Of a stretch of 64,000 bases of DNA, positions 11,123 to 23,876 are shown in pieces. The notes beneath the pieces are model-generated. The model saw only the letters and a program-made list of their open reading frames with translations. It was not told the DNA's origin and made no database searches. The DNA lies in assembly GCF_000740895.1 (NCBI RefSeq), contig NC_025261.1, forward strand, positions 310,001-374,000. The letters run 5' to 3'. Made by a program: the position numbers and the translations under genes. Numbering within the stretch: position 1 is the first letter of the stretch; the number at the start of each line of letters is the position of its first letter. Source of the DNA: Theileria orientalis strain Shintoku. Lineage: Eukaryota > Apicomplexa > Aconoidasida > Piroplasmida > Theileriidae.

Positions 11123-12773
11123 TTATTTTTTCATGTGAGCTGCTCCGATCGCCTCTCTTATGCTTTTGTATCCTAAATGTGCATTTTGGTCAATCCTTCA
11201 CGGTCGTACCTTTTTTCTGCAACAGGCTTGCCAAATTCTTTTTCATCGCGCTTGGAAGCCCCGGGCCCTTGTACACCTGTTTATTTTATTGATTTCAATA
11301 TTGATTTCTAACCAATGCTGTGAATATTTGACATGCTGATGCTCCTGCTTCTATCATTTCCAGCGCATCGTCGGCTGTCGATATTCCTCCGCACTACGCG
11401 CCGTTGCTTACACTTCCACTTACTGCTATTATTGGGACCTTGCCACTTGTCATCTTATACATCTCAAACACTGCTCTTTTGGACAACTCCTTTAACGGCT
11501 TTCCGCTCAGCCCTCCCCCTGGGTTTCCTATCTTCTCCAGCTCCTCCTTTATCTCTTCTGGCCTCGACACCTACAAAGTTTTTGATCACAATGCATTAAC
11601 CGTACTGTTGTATTTGTCACTATTAGTCCGTCCAGCCTGTGCTTCAGCGCCTACATCGTCTTATTAACTCTAATTTACTTACTATTTCTGCGACGTCCTC
11701 CATTTCTTCCTTGGTCATGTCCGGCTGTAAAATAATTATTCCTTAAATGCGTCTAAACTTACAGATATTTTAAATAACAGCAGCGGCTTCGTTTTTGTCG
11801 TATTAATGTATGATACATCTCCCGAGGCCACTCTTTTATCTAGCTCATTCAACGCTTCTTTTGACGTTTCCACTAGCTTTATCAGTGGCTCTCTTCTTTG
11901 GTTATCTCTCAGGTTCGGCGTGTTCGGCGAGCTCACGTTCACTGCCACGTAGTCTGCGTATGCTCCTATTTTCCTTATGCAGCAAACAACGTCACTCAAA
12001 ATATCTCCATTCGTGTTTTTCCCTAAGTTTCTCCATTCATTTCCACAATCTTACCTATGCTTATTCCTATTAACGAATCCTTTGTCAGTGGGTCCTTTTG
12101 CTGTTTCACTCTTGACCTCTTCATGTTTTCCACTGCCGCGTCCACTCCCAGACTACAAATATGCATCACCAATCCTTTGTGTGTTTTGTACCTGTTGAAT
12201 CCAAACGAGTTTATGAGTGCCTCGTTGTTATGTAGTCTAAAGAACCTCGGTTTCGGGTTCCCTGGCTGTGGCTTCGGTAACACCGATCCCACTTCTACGA
12301 ATCCGAATCCCAGTCTAAGCAGCTGGTATGGCACTGCGCAGTCCTTATCGTATCCCGCCGCCATTCCTGAATAATTTACCGCTTATTTTAAAGTTCCACA
12401 CCTATTGGATTAAACACCGTCACGTTATTGATGTTGTTGTACAGGACGGGCGGATCAACTGAATAGTCTACAGGAAACAGCCCCAATTTCGCAGTTAAGA
12501 CGCTGAAATTGTGTGTTAGTTCCGGGTCTACCCATTTCCTCAGCACATACAACATTCCGTCGTAGAGTGGGCAGCTTGGCGACCTCATCCATACTACGCA
12601 TCCTGCTCCTGCTCCCAGCGCCAAGACTCCTCCAAATATACACTTCTATCACCATTTTATTCCATTTTCTACCCACTTACGTTTATTTTACTCTGCCTTC
12701 TTACTTCGTTCCTGACCTTCTCGTCGAACCTCGTATGGGTCACGAATCTTCTGAAACTTCTCACGAACATCAT
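11123..12773 (-). CDS. DHODH: Dihydroorotate dehydrogenase, mitochondrial class 2
   Basis: Multi-exon gene for the fourth step of pyrimidine synthesis, oxidising dihydroorotate to orotate with ubiquinone at the mitochondrial inner membrane. The start ATG at 12771-12773 gives [20 protein letters not shown], an Arg-rich mitochondrial presequence; a hydrophobic stretch ([14 protein letters not shown]) follows after an intron. Family motifs: [28 protein letters not shown] (FMN-binding), [15 protein letters not shown] with the serine that serves as base in class 2 enzymes, [16 protein letters not shown], and KVPIIAVGSVS. The C-terminus is recovered by a 37-nt intron whose donor follows LLQKK and whose acceptor leads into [16 protein letters not shown], an almost textbook DHODH end. 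Without that splice the frame would stop at 11190. Sixty bases separate it from the NSF stop. Confidence 0.95.
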
Positions 12774-12833
12774 ATATTACACTTTAATGCTTACATTTAA
12801 CGTGTATTTATAATATTGTACATTACTGTTTTA

Positions 12834-15767
12834 CTAAAAATATCCGCAGGCTTCCAGACTTTCCAAGAATGTGGTACTGGAGATGTGTGTACTCCCTGAC
12901 AACCATTTTTCTTTAAACCGCTTACCTAGGTCTTTTGTCTTCTGGATCGCTATTTCCAATGCCAATAACAGGTGCTTGATCCCTATTTCTGGTATTTTTC
13001 CCGAGTTCGCCACCTACATTCATGTCATCCTTCGCTCGTCACCCCGTAACTTAGAGCAGACTTAACTAAACTTACCAGGTATATCTCCTCCTTGCTAAAC
13101 TTTAAATTTTGCAGCTTCACTCCACTCAGTGCTTGATATATTTCACTCGGCCCCGTCACCAGCGGCACCTGCGTCGACACTGTGAACGCCGCCGTGACAT
13201 TCGCCATGTCCATGAACGCCTCTTCCGAGGTCGTTCCTATTACGAATATTCTTCTTTCGTGCTGAGGCGCCTTTTTTATCAGCACCAGCAGACTCTGCAG
13301 TATGTTGTTGCTAAACCTCGGTCCTATCGGCGAGTAGTCGATAAGCCTTTCTATGTTGTCGAGTATTATCAGTGACTGTGGCGTTTTGTGTGCGTCGTCG
13401 AATGCCTTGTGGATCGCGTTAACTTTCGCCAATTCCTAAATGTCAGTTACACATTGCGGTCCACATTTTCTATCCTAGCTTCTTTTACTACTACTATTGC
13501 TGTTAATGCTAATAGTGCTAGCACTGTTAACATTCCTAATCTTGCCACTGTGTTGGCACTTACCGAAAGCCCTATGTACAGCTCTGGCGAGATAACTTTC
13601 ACAAACGGAAAGTCTGCCATGCTTGCTACGTGCGCTGCCAGTGCCGACTTTCCGCATCCTACTGCTCCGTGCAGCAGAACTGACAGCACTGGCGTCTTCT
13701 CTGACCTTGACACCTGCTTCGCCAGCGTCGTGCACGTTTCCAGCACCTGGTGGAACTTGTTTCCGAAGGGTATGATTCCGTGCTTCGAGAACATGTTCAG
13801 GTTCATTGAGTCCACTCCGTACGCAGGCTTCACCTCCACCAGCGCCGAGTTAAAGTCGCTTTGTTTAACTATTATTTGGTCTATGTTCTTCGGTTTACTC
13901 AGGTCACTTCCGTCCACGTGCCTCTGTATTGCGTAACTCACTGCGCACTTCACCAGGCCCTAATCAACAGTGGGTACAGCTACTCTAGGTATTAGCTACT
14001 GAAATAACCGCCTAACTTAATGTTAGTCAACTAAGTGCCTAAGCTGTTGCTATTCAAATAACCACGGGAGGGCAAATGATTGCGACTCACCTCCAACTCT
14101 GCTCCTGAGTAATTCTTCGTCTGCTTCACCACGTAGTCCAGGTCCACGTCTTCCGAGAGCCTGTTCGACTCCCTCATAACTCTCGTGTGTATTTTGAGTA
14201 TTTGCTGCCTTCCGTCCTCGTCCGGCAGGCCCACTTCTATGTGCACTTCGAACCTTCCTGGTCTCAGCAGCGCCTCGTCTATCATGTCGAGCCTGTTCGT
14301 CATTCCAATAAGCTAAACTCATACATCAATCTCATTTCAGTACCAGTATGTTGTTTAGTGAGTCCACTCCATCTATTTTCGACAGCAGCTGATTCACTAT
14401 GCTATCTCTCGCGGCCTACATTACCTTTTTAAACTCCGCATCTCGGACACTTACTGTTCCTGACATGTCCGTCCCTCTTCTCTGGCATATCGAGTCGATT
14501 TCGTCGAATATGATTATGTGCAGTCCCGACCTATCTCCCAACCTTGCGTACTCGTTTTCTGCGTCGAGAAACAGGTTCCTTATGTTCTCTTCCGACTGCC
14601 CGAAGAATCTACTCATCACCTCAGGGCCGTTAACGGTCTAAATATCAATCAGTGTGTTTAATATACTATGTTTATGTTATCTACTGCACTTTGTTTAAGC
14701 TATTTATGGCGCTGCGTTTTTTGTATCTATACACTTTCGCACCTTTAGTTTTGAACAATTTAGTGCTTTTGAAATCTGCCTCGCTATCAGCGTTTTTCCC
14801 GTTCCCGGAGGCCCGTATAAAAGCAACCCTAATTTAACCATTTTAATCCACCGCCACTGAAAACGCACCTTTTACGTGCGATATTCCCAGCTCCTTCAGT
14901 ATCTCGGGCGGGTATATTCTCGACGCGAACGCTCTTCTGAAAATGTCCGCGAACTCGTCGTCCAGGCCTCCTATTCCCAGCTCCTCGAACTTGAAGTTCG
15001 GCTTAAAAATGCTCTGCGTGTCCGATATCTGCAGCTCCGCTCCCTCCAGCGTTTTGTACCCGAACTCCAGCTTCGTCTCCTTCACCAGCCTTGCCTTCAT
15101 CAGCAGGTTCAGCGAGTGAGGGTCCTTCACGTTTGAGAACAGCTTACTTACTCTGCGCAATTCTATATAACTCCGTCACTCACTTCAGTTTTAGCTGCGT
15201 TTTTTCCAGGAGAATCGGTATTGTTTGCGTTTCGTGCAACACGTGCTCCAGGAAATTACTCTTCACCACTTGCTCCAGCTTCTCGAACTCTATGAATGGA
15301 AGGTCTAAAAACACGTTGTTATTTTTCATTTGGCTGCGCCTACCCTTGTTTTGAGGCCTGAAATGTGAGACTTGGAGCACTATTCTATCTGCCGCCGGGT
15401 ACAGCGAGGCTACGCCTTGGTGGCCGTAAACTCCCTGGCCGGTCGACTCCGCAGACACCGTCACAGTCTCTCCCACCGCCACTTTTATCAATTCTCTTGC
15501 GCAGCTGTTCATAAACACATCTTTTGCCGTCGCCGTTGGATGGTACCTGTTTTTTCATTTTCCCACTCCTCTTTCCACCTACCTTGCGCAAAATACCATT
15601 CCTTCTATTGTTGCGTACGCCATTAACGATTCCGCCTTCAGATTTTCGTACAGCTCTCTGTTCACGTATACCTACATGTTTTCCGATGTGCGGCCTTCAC
15701 TTACGCAATTCGTGTATGTTAACGACTCGTCCGGCAGCTTCCTCACTATTCTCACCACTGCTTTCAT
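12834..15767 (-). CDS. NSF: Vesicle-fusing ATPase NSF (Sec18)
   Basis: Many short exons encode an AAA ATPase that disassembles SNARE complexes after membrane fusion in the secretory pathway. The start ATG at 15765-15767 gives [20 protein letters not shown]. The N domain includes [16 protein letters not shown] and [17 protein letters not shown]1 has Walker [13 protein letters not shown] (about 14800), Walker [16 protein letters not shown], and [19 protein letters not shown] with sensor and arginine-finger region. D2 has its own Walker [19 protein letters not shown] and a [20 protein letters not shown] block, the modified Walker B of NSF D2. The C-terminus runs [20 protein letters not shown] and ends SLEACGYF after a last intron, stop at 12834-12836. 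Exons of 60-500 nt are parted by introns mostly under 60 nt. Confidence 0.95.
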
Positions 15768-15834
15768 TTTAACTAGTATATATTTTAGTTTGTACAAAAT
15801 TATAATATATATAGGGGGTATGTGGAAGACTGTG

Positions 15835-18800
15835 TTACGCCATCCTGTTCTTCACGAACGCTGTAAATGCTGGGATCAGTGAATCCATCGACTTTACGTG
15901 CAGCAGCTTTTTGATCATTGACGCCGCTTTGTAGCCTTCCATCAGCTCCAGTTCCGACACTTGATCCATTTGTGTATTTGCTGGTGGCGGCTTCGCCTTC
16001 GTGCCTTCCAGTTTAAATTCTATGCTTTTTCGTGTTTCATTTTTTTCTTCCGGTTTACTTCTCAGGTGTGACTCTATTCTTCTCAGGGATTCCTCCAGCT
16101 GCTCAATTCTGGAGCAGATGTGCGACACACCATCAATATTTCGAGGATGCGATCTTCTACACATTTTTTGTGCCAATGGTTTCATATCTACTCTATATAC
16201 TACCCTAAATACTCTTCTAACTTACTTTATCGACTTCTATCTACCTTTTCTATCTATCTATTTATCTACTATTTCTATCTGCTTACTTTGCAGTGGAATA
16301 ATTTGAATTATTCTTTACGTTTTCACTTTTTTGATGTTCAGAGGTTATTTTTCCGCTTTGTGTTTGGCTCTGATAAAATAGGCCTGTGTAAGTTCCTCTG
16401 AGACCACTTGTGTTCTCAGATTTATTTGGTCGATTTTGTGTGTATGTTTCCATCGTTTCTTCCTCCGATTCCTCTGTTTTACTCAGCATGATCTCTCTAT
16501 TTTCCGCCTTTTCTATTTTATTTTCCGATTCAAGTTTATTTTCTTTTCCCTTTCCCTCCTTAACTATTGTTTTTTTCAGGAATGGGTTTTCTTGTTCTTC
16601 ACTTACTCTTTCCGAGTCCACTTCTGGAGGTCTGACGCACTTCCCACCTTTGTACTTGCCGTCATTTTGGAGACAGTTATTGTTACTATTGTTTTTGTTG
16701 CTATTATTAGCGTTACTGTTATTAGTATTGCCATTTGCATTGCGTTCACCATTCCAATGGTTCATCAACTCATATTTACCACCTGCTTCGCCATACTTGT
16801 TAGGGGGACTTGTAGCAGTGTCATTAATTCCTTTACTACCATCGTAGTCATTCCTATTGTGGTCACCGCTGTAATTACCGTCGTAATCTTTGCTATTGTG
16901 GTGACTACTGTTAATGCCTTCGTAGTTATTCTTTTTGTATTCACTGCTACAATTGCCGTCCACAAGCTTGGGATTACGAGTCGCCGATTCACTCCTGGGG
17001 GAGTCACCGCCCTCGTACTCGTCGTTGTGGGTTTGCAGGTTCGTTCTCGACTCTATCAGGTCACTCGTGCTCAGCGTCGTCCCGTTAATGTTTTCTTCTC
17101 CCTCGTCGTCCTTCATGTCCATCTTCGAGCTGCTGCTTCTCAGGCAGCTGAAGCTGTTGAACGTGTTCAGGTTAAAACTCGAGCTCGGGTAGTAGCTCGT
17201 GTCCTGGTAGTCGCTTCCTTGGTAGTAGCCTGTTGCCTCCATGGTCGCCTCCACTTCGTACGTGCTTCCTCCCATCACTGCCGAGTCCTCGTCTTCCTCG
17301 TCGTCTCTATTCGTCATCCTTTCCTCCGTGTACTGGTCATCGTGCGACTCCTCGTCGTTGTTGAACAGGTCCACGTGCTTAAAGATTCCCTTCGACCCCT
17401 GCCTACTTCCAATTTCCTTTCTCGCAGATTCGCCTTTTCCGCACTCTTCCTCCGTTCCGTATCTAATTGTATCTCCTAGTGACTGACTCTCCTTCATCTT
17501 ACTCGATTGCACTTCGTACAGCGTCGTCGACTTCGTCATGAACAGGTCCACGTGGTCGTACTTGTTTTCGCTCAGGTCGTTATAGTCCGTCAGCTGACTC
17601 ATGTACATTCTATTCATGCTCTGATCCTCCTTCTCCTTTTTATATCCCTCAGCCTTCTCTCCTTCGTACTTTGCAAATGTCTTTACATCTGATTCGTTCA
17701 TATCGTTGTTCGTCAGCGAATCCACGTCGTCCATCACCTTCTGGATCTCATCTCTGAGCTTCGTTATGTCAAATGCAGATATTTCCTTCTTTTCGTACTC
17801 TGACGCCTCCTTTCTTTCCTGGGCCTCGTATTGTTCCTTTACGTAGTTGCGCTCCACATCCTTGCTATACGGTGTGTCCTTGTTTTTTAGCGGTGAGTAG
17901 GTTTGCTTATTTCCAAGGAGATCGTAATCGTTACCGTAATATCTTCCGTTACTGCTGTTATAATGCTGGTCTTTTGCGCTGTAGCCGTAGTCCGTGCTCC
18001 TCCTGTAGTGGTGATCCTTGTCGATAACGGGCTCGTTCCCTCCGTACTCGTGCTCCTTCAGATACTCTTTAAACTGCTCTCTGTACCTCTTTGAATAACT
18101 TTCTCCGTACATCTGATCCTGATGGTGGCTCGTCAGCGTCTCGTCGCTCTTTTCAAATGCGTAAATGGCAGGCGCGGGGTCTGTGTAGCACGTTTCGTCT
18201 CCTTCCTTAAGCTTATTCGTCTTTATGTAGCTGTCAAATGCGTTTTTGACCGCGTTCTCTATTGCTAGCTTCATCGTCTCCTCGTCTCTTCTGTTCAAAT
18301 CGCTCTGGCTGTAGTCGTTTCCTCGGTGCTTATCCCGGTGCTCTCGCTTATAAGCGTGGTGGTGGTACTCATGAGAGTCGTGCTGGTGGCCGTGTTCGCA
18401 CTGTCCTCTTTTGTGGTCGTAGCTTGAATCGTGGTGGCTGCTGTTGCAGCTGTGCCTCGTGCACTGGTACTGCTGAGATGCGTCCTGGCATCTGTTTTGT
18501 GATCTCGGCGTGTAGTCTCCTAGCATGTTCGACGACCTGCTGCTTTCCCCTCCTCTCATGTATCCTTGCGACATGTGGTTGTAGTTCCACTGCGGCCTCA
18601 TATACTGTGGGTCGTACCTGCTGTAGTAATCATGATTTAGTGGGAGCATGTTTTCCGACCTCTGGTAGCCGTACTCTGGCATCGGTCTGTGGTGAATCGA
18701 CGTGTACATCGGTGGGTTTTGTGCGCTGTAGTACTCGCCCGTCCTGTTCTTCAGTCCTCCGTAGTTCGGGTAACTGAAGTGTCCGTAGTTGAAGTTGATG

Positions 18801-19363
18801 AAGTTCGGGTTAAAGTTCGTGAACTGCGAATGGATATAGTCCATGTTTTGGAGGAACGTGTCTTGCGTTGCTCTGGCTGTGTGGTAGTACTGCAGGTTCG
18901 ACGTCACGTTCGCGCCATACTTGAGCTTAAACTCTCTTGCGAAGTTACTTTTTTGCGGCTGGTGGTGTCCTACTTGCTCAGAGTCCTGCGATTCCTGTCT
19001 CAGCTCTCCGTATCTTCTGCTATGCTTCTTCACTTGGTATTTCGAGCGCCCACTTTTGTACGCGTCCACAAAATCTTCGCTATTTTCGCTCCTTGCGTCT
19101 GTGTAGTCCGAGTTTTCCGTGTACTCTGACTCTTCTGGCGAGTTTGCCTGGAATTTAGAACCCGCCAGGTACCTCACTGCTGCCACTGGCGCCGATCTTC
19201 TTTCCTTCGGTGTTTCCAACTCTCCTATTTCCAGCGGACCCAGTTCTCTGCTGCACACATCTGAAAAATTTTGATTATTTGTTCGTTTTATGTTTGTTTT
19301 TTCGTCCTCGACTTTGTGATGTTGCTTTTCATGTGTAACATTTTTGGTGTTCGTTTTACTCAT
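15835..19363 (-). CDS. Long disordered protein with C-terminal coiled coil, unknown function
   Basis: The main exon encodes 1,026 residues (16283-19363), almost all low complexity: acidic/Tyr/Ser stretches, His-rich blocks near residues 270-330, and Asn/Gly repeats near 870-940. The N-terminus has an ordered-looking patch at residues about 36-75 including APVAAVRYLAGSKFQANSPE. The frame ends STAK at a TAA embedded in a perfect GTAAGC donor. Splicing there (phase 2) to any of three nearby acceptors (gtatttag, gtatatag, atgtgtag) keeps phase with the next minus-strand frame 15835-16185, which has a coiled coil (ICSRIEQLEESLRRIESHLR) and ends MDSLIPAFTAFVKNRMA. I therefore treat both as one gene of about 1,130-1,145 residues. 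If that intron is not used, they are two genes 97 bp apart. Gly/Asn/His-rich disorder suggests a scaffold or RNA-associated protein; no domain is recognised. Confidence 0.6.
16236..16276. repeat. ATCT tetranucleotide-rich tract
   Basis: A short run of imperfect ATCT units (tctatctatctatttatct) lies inside the presumed intron joining the 1,026-residue frame to the coiled-coil frame. Probably neutral intronic simple sequence. Confidence 0.6.
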
Positions 19364-19949
19364 TTATTTACGTCATATACTCTATTTACTTATTTTTTAC
19401 TCATATTTATTTATTTTTTCACTCACCCGATTCATCTCTCTGTGTATTATAATGTTTCCTTCTTGGAGTTTTCATGATACTGTGTCAGATCATATGTTTT
19501 AGGTTTATTTTTAGAGAATCACAGAGCAAATGGTGTACATTATTTTTTCGTTCCTTTTGCTAACAAATTTATAAAAATTCCTTTTGTACCATTCCGTTAC
19601 ACACTATTATGATCAACATCTCTTTCCTCCCCATCTGTATACCCTGTGCTTTCCTGTTTTTTATATTTCGTTTATACTTTACTTTTTATTCATCTTCTTT
19701 CTTTCGTTTCTCACTTTACTATTCTTTTTTCTCTGTTTTTTCTGATTTTTTTCTTCTTCGTTTTTCCTTTTTACCTCTTCTGCTGTCCCTACACATTATC
19801 TTTTTTTTTAATTTTTTCCACACTTTTCTTTTCTTTTTTATTTTTTATATATACTCAGTGTCTATATTTATTATGTATTATTAGTGTGAATTATATTAAC
19901 TTTTATTTTTTGTTTTACTGTTTGCTGTATTTACTTATTTTTTATTTGC
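19364..19949. other. Polypyrimidine-rich spacer
   Basis: About 590 bp between exportin-1 and the disordered-protein gene, both on the minus strand. From about 19610 to 19860 the plus strand is strongly T/C with many TTTTT and TTCTT runs, so the transcribed minus-sense strand is purine-rich. Long plus-strand frames here are Phe/Leu/Ser-only and not credible as proteins. Likely the promoter and 5' leader of the disordered-protein gene. Confidence 0.6.
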
Positions 19950-22900
19950 TTAGTTTAAATCCACTTCTTTCGTGTACAGGATATCGTTCGTGTTTGTGTA
20001 TCCGAGTCTTCTTGCTCTTTCCATTGCTTCCTGGCAGTCTCTGCTGAACATTTTTTCGAATTCTTCTGTGGATCCTGAGAACTCCTTGAGTGAGAGTAAG
20101 AAGTCCTTTACGTGTGTTTGGAACTTCAGGTCTCTGTCCTTTTCTTCTCTTCCGTTTGTTGTGCTTATTTGCAGTCCGCTTCCGTCTCCCACATTCGCGT
20201 TCCCTCCTTCCTGGAGCTGGCCCATTACTCCTGAGGCTGGCACATCCACTGAGTAGTTGAAGAGATCCACTACGAATGCTTCGATTTGCTTTCTGTGCAG
20301 TGATGGGAAGCTTCTCGTGAACAGGTTCGCCAGGAAGTTCATCACTCCCAGCTTCGTCAGGTCTTTTGTGCTGTCCTCCACCATTCCGTTTACCACTATT
20401 TTAATTAAAATTTTGAGTATTTGTGTTTGCAGTCTGAACCCTGACTTGTGCAGCGTGTCCGTGAGTACCGATAGAACTTCGGTCAACAAGAGGTAGTAAA
20501 AGGTTGAACAGAACTGATGCAAGATAACCGTTCCTATTAATTATTAGTTTTAGCTTGTATGTATTCACGTAATGGCTTACACATATCTAAATACATATAC
20601 ACATCCTTATCCGCGTACACTTAACTATTCATACTTATACTTAAACAGTTGTGGCTATATAGGCGCACAAATACTTATATGAATATGCGCAGATGGCCGC
20701 TGTAACTCCAACTAAGAGACGGCTCACTTATCTACTTAGCTATCTACAGCTCCTGCCTTACCTTTGAACATGATGTTCCTCATGAACTCGAGCGTGATCA
20801 TCAGTCCCCTTTCTGCGATTGAGGGGTGTTCGTGCTTGAACGCCCACACCAGCGAGAGCACGAAGTCGCGCAGGCGCTCCCCCGGGAGCATCAGCAGTGC
20901 GTCGAATGCGCACTTTGCCGACTTGAAGAGCATCTCGTAGAAGTGCTCCCTGTGGTCCGGGTACGCGTGGAAGTCCAGCTTCACCATGTCCAGACTCGTG
21001 TCGAATACCAAGTTGAAGATCTGCACGAGCACCGTCGGGTAGTTCGAGCCCAGCCGCTCGATGATCTTCGTGCAGAGCGAGAGTATCTCGTAGTCGCGCG
21101 TCTCGAATACCGAGTCTCTGTAGTCGCCCATCATCACGAGCACCAGGCTCTCGAGCAGCGTCACGATCATCTCTCTGTCCGCTCCCTCCACGTTTCCGCT
21201 CGCCTCCGCTCCGCCCTCCGCGGTCTCCGACGCTCCGTTGTGGCTCTCCTCCTTCGGGTCAAAGTAGCCGTAGCCTCCTTCGTTTTTGCTCACTGTGGTA
21301 ACTTCTCTCGAGGACAGCGCCACGCCCGGGTCCGTGTTAAGTCCGTACTTCGGACTTGCGCTCGTTGCTCCCGGGTTATTGTTCAGCTTCGTCGGCACGT
21401 TGCACATGTACGTTTCCGAGAGGTGTATGATTGACCTTCTCGCCAGGAAGAGCGTGTTGACGTTCAGGTGCTTGATCACGCTCGCTCCTCCCGTCGACAC
21501 GCTCACCTGTATGTACTTGCTGTACAGGTTGTAGAGCACCATCAGTATTCCGAAGATCTTGTTCATTTGATTCGTGAATGCGAAGCCCACTGCTTTGCAC
21601 ACTCTGTTGTTAATTCTGTTGATTTGCACTATTGTTCTCGTCACCTCCACTGTAAATAATTCCTCTCCGAAGCGCTCCACGTACCCCTTGAACCCTTCCG
21701 GCGTGCTCACCATTGTCGAGGTCACTCCCAGCAGGAACTTCGTGTAGACGATCTGCATTCTGTTGTTGCACACTTCCATCAGGCTACTTATCTTGTTAAC
21801 CTTCGTGTTAAACTCCAGCGTGCTGATCACGTTCCCCACCGACTCGTAGAAGTACAGGATAAGCTTGTTGTCCAGCACGTCTTCGAGACCGTTAAGTGTC
21901 CTCACCAGCTCGTCCACGTACGACATTCCGTTGTGGTGCTGCGTTCCTATCACCTTTCTGCAAGTGCTCGTGATCTTCAGGAACGTTTCGCACGCCATCT
22001 GCTGCACTCCTGGGAACGTCTCTCTCATGAACTCGAACAGCTTGTTTAACACTGTGCTCAGGAACCTCCAGTTACTCTTCAGGAAGCGTGGGTACTGGCC
22101 CACCACGTACATTATGTTCGACGCCACTATCGCCTTGTTTCCTGTTTCCGTCTTTATTTCGCATATGTTCAGCAGACACTTGATCACCAGCACCAGGAAC
22201 CTCTTCTCCACCTGCTCCTCCATGCTTCCTGTGATCGAGCCTATCGAGTAACACAACCTGTTGAGTGTCGTCGGGTCCCACACTTCATTTCCTCCCAGAT
22301 TCGCCAGCTCCATTTCCTTGTCCATGAATGACATCATTATTTTTTCCGTGTCCTCCTGCAGCATCGTCGTCAGTATGATCTGCGTGTTTTTCATTTTATT
22401 GTACAGTGCTATTTCTGCTGTGTTTGGGTTATATTCTCTCACCACTTCTCCCGTGTCTGTATCGTACATGATATATATCTCTTGCGGCTTTGCCATTCTT
22501 CTTATCATCACTTTGTGCACTTCCACAAGCACTGGTCTGTACACTTCCAGCCTTATCAACTCTGATGACTTGTTTAGGTCTATTTGCTTCATTGCGTTGA
22601 TTGCCACGTAGTTCGGGTCCGCTCTATCTCTCATCCCCATGCTTTTCTTTTCGTGCTCCTTCATCTCTCTCAGCAGCTGATTGCAGAAGTGGTGCCAGAA
22701 GTCCAGTGCTATTTTAAACGTCTCCTCGTGGTTTATCGTCGTTATGATAACCAGCTTTTCAAAGATGAACAGCAGTGCCTCCTTGCTGTTTTGTGTCTTC
22801 TCTATAACGCTTTCTCTAAAATTCTTCAGCAGGTTCGTCAGGAACAGCGTCAGCTGCGTGTAGAAGTTTTCCCAGAAGAGCAGCATTGAGGACGGTATCT

Positions 22901-23876
22901 TCGCGCTGTCGTACTGGAACGACTCCGGTGGCAGCGTTGCTACCTTCTGAACCACCTTCGGCCACAGCGCCGCTATTCTGTGCGAGAACGACTGCAGCTC
23001 TCCGTGCGACAGTGACAACGACGCCACTTCGTTCAGGCACTTCGTGCACTCGATTCTGTACTGCACTGGGTCCCAGAAGTGGTCCAGCAGCAGCTCCAGC
23101 AGCACCACTGACCCGTTTGCGTGCGGGTACGCTTCGAACACGTATCCGTACGGGATCCACTTCAGGAAGTGCGACAGGCACACCAGCGTCTGCTTAATCA
23201 GCGTCGTGTTTACCATCGTCGGGTTCGTGATGTAGCTGTTTAACACGAATATGCACAGCTCGAAGATCTCTCTGAACTCTGCTGTCATTCTCGAGACCAG
23301 CTTTTTTACTCTTCTGCTTTCCATCGAGTCTTCTCCGAAGTCGAATATCTCCTCGCTCAGCATGTTAAGCAGTCTCATGTTATTCTCGCAGATGCTCTGT
23401 GCTACTTGTGATGCTTTACATATCTCTGATATAAAGTTCGGCCACTTATCTGGCCACTCCTTCTTCACTATTTGTATCAGGCACTCGTTTACTTTCGTCA
23501 AAAAGTGTCTTTCGTTTTGACACACTTCCGGGTCCATACACAGCTTGATCACCAGCTCCGACACGTACTGTTTTATTCCTGCCTTTTCCGAGTCTGGCAG
23601 TATGTTCCACCTCGACTGTATGCATATTTCCAGCACTTGTAGTGCGTAGAACTTCGTGTTTGAGTTCTTCGACTTCGCCAGTATTACTGCTACGTGCTTC
23701 CAGGAGTCTGGGAGCGACTTAAACTGCTCCAGGATTTTATGTGCCGTTTCTCTATTTTTTATATTCGTTCCATCGAACATCGATGTTATTATTGAGTCCA
23801 ACAGGGGCACCATCCCTTCGTCAAATGGTCTGGACACATCTAGCAATATTGAAGGATCTACTATATTTGAGCCCAT
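19950..23876 (-). CDS. XPO1: Exportin-1 (CRM1)
   Basis: Two exons: 23876-20762 and a C-terminal exon ending at 19950, with an intron of about 230 nt. The protein is about 1,225 residues, in the range of CRM1. It carries leucine-rich NES cargo out of the nucleus with Ran-GTP. The N-terminus has the importin-beta N domain (DSWKHVAVILAKSKNSNTKF, ALQVLEICIQSRWNILP). The central NES groove region reads CLLNICEIKTETGNKAIVAS followed by NIMYVVGQYPRFLKSNWRF, the most conserved CRM1 block. The C-terminal exon gives the last HEAT repeats (FLANLFTRSFPSLHRKQIEA) and a disordered tail ending KEVDLN. The leptomycin-target cysteine is present (Cys572, codon 22161-22163). The start at 23876 has upstream stops close by. 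Confidence 0.97.

Noticed and set aside
11190..11192. TGA taken as the DHODH stop
   Set aside because: A 37-nt intron across it yields [16 protein letters not shown], the expected DHODH C-terminus.
16436..17479. 347-residue Val/Phe-rich plus-strand frame
   Set aside because: Antisense of the long disordered protein; composition reflects its codons and no start context or domain is seen.
19609..20047. Phe/Leu-rich plus-strand frames
   Set aside because: Products of a polypyrimidine tract, not proteins.
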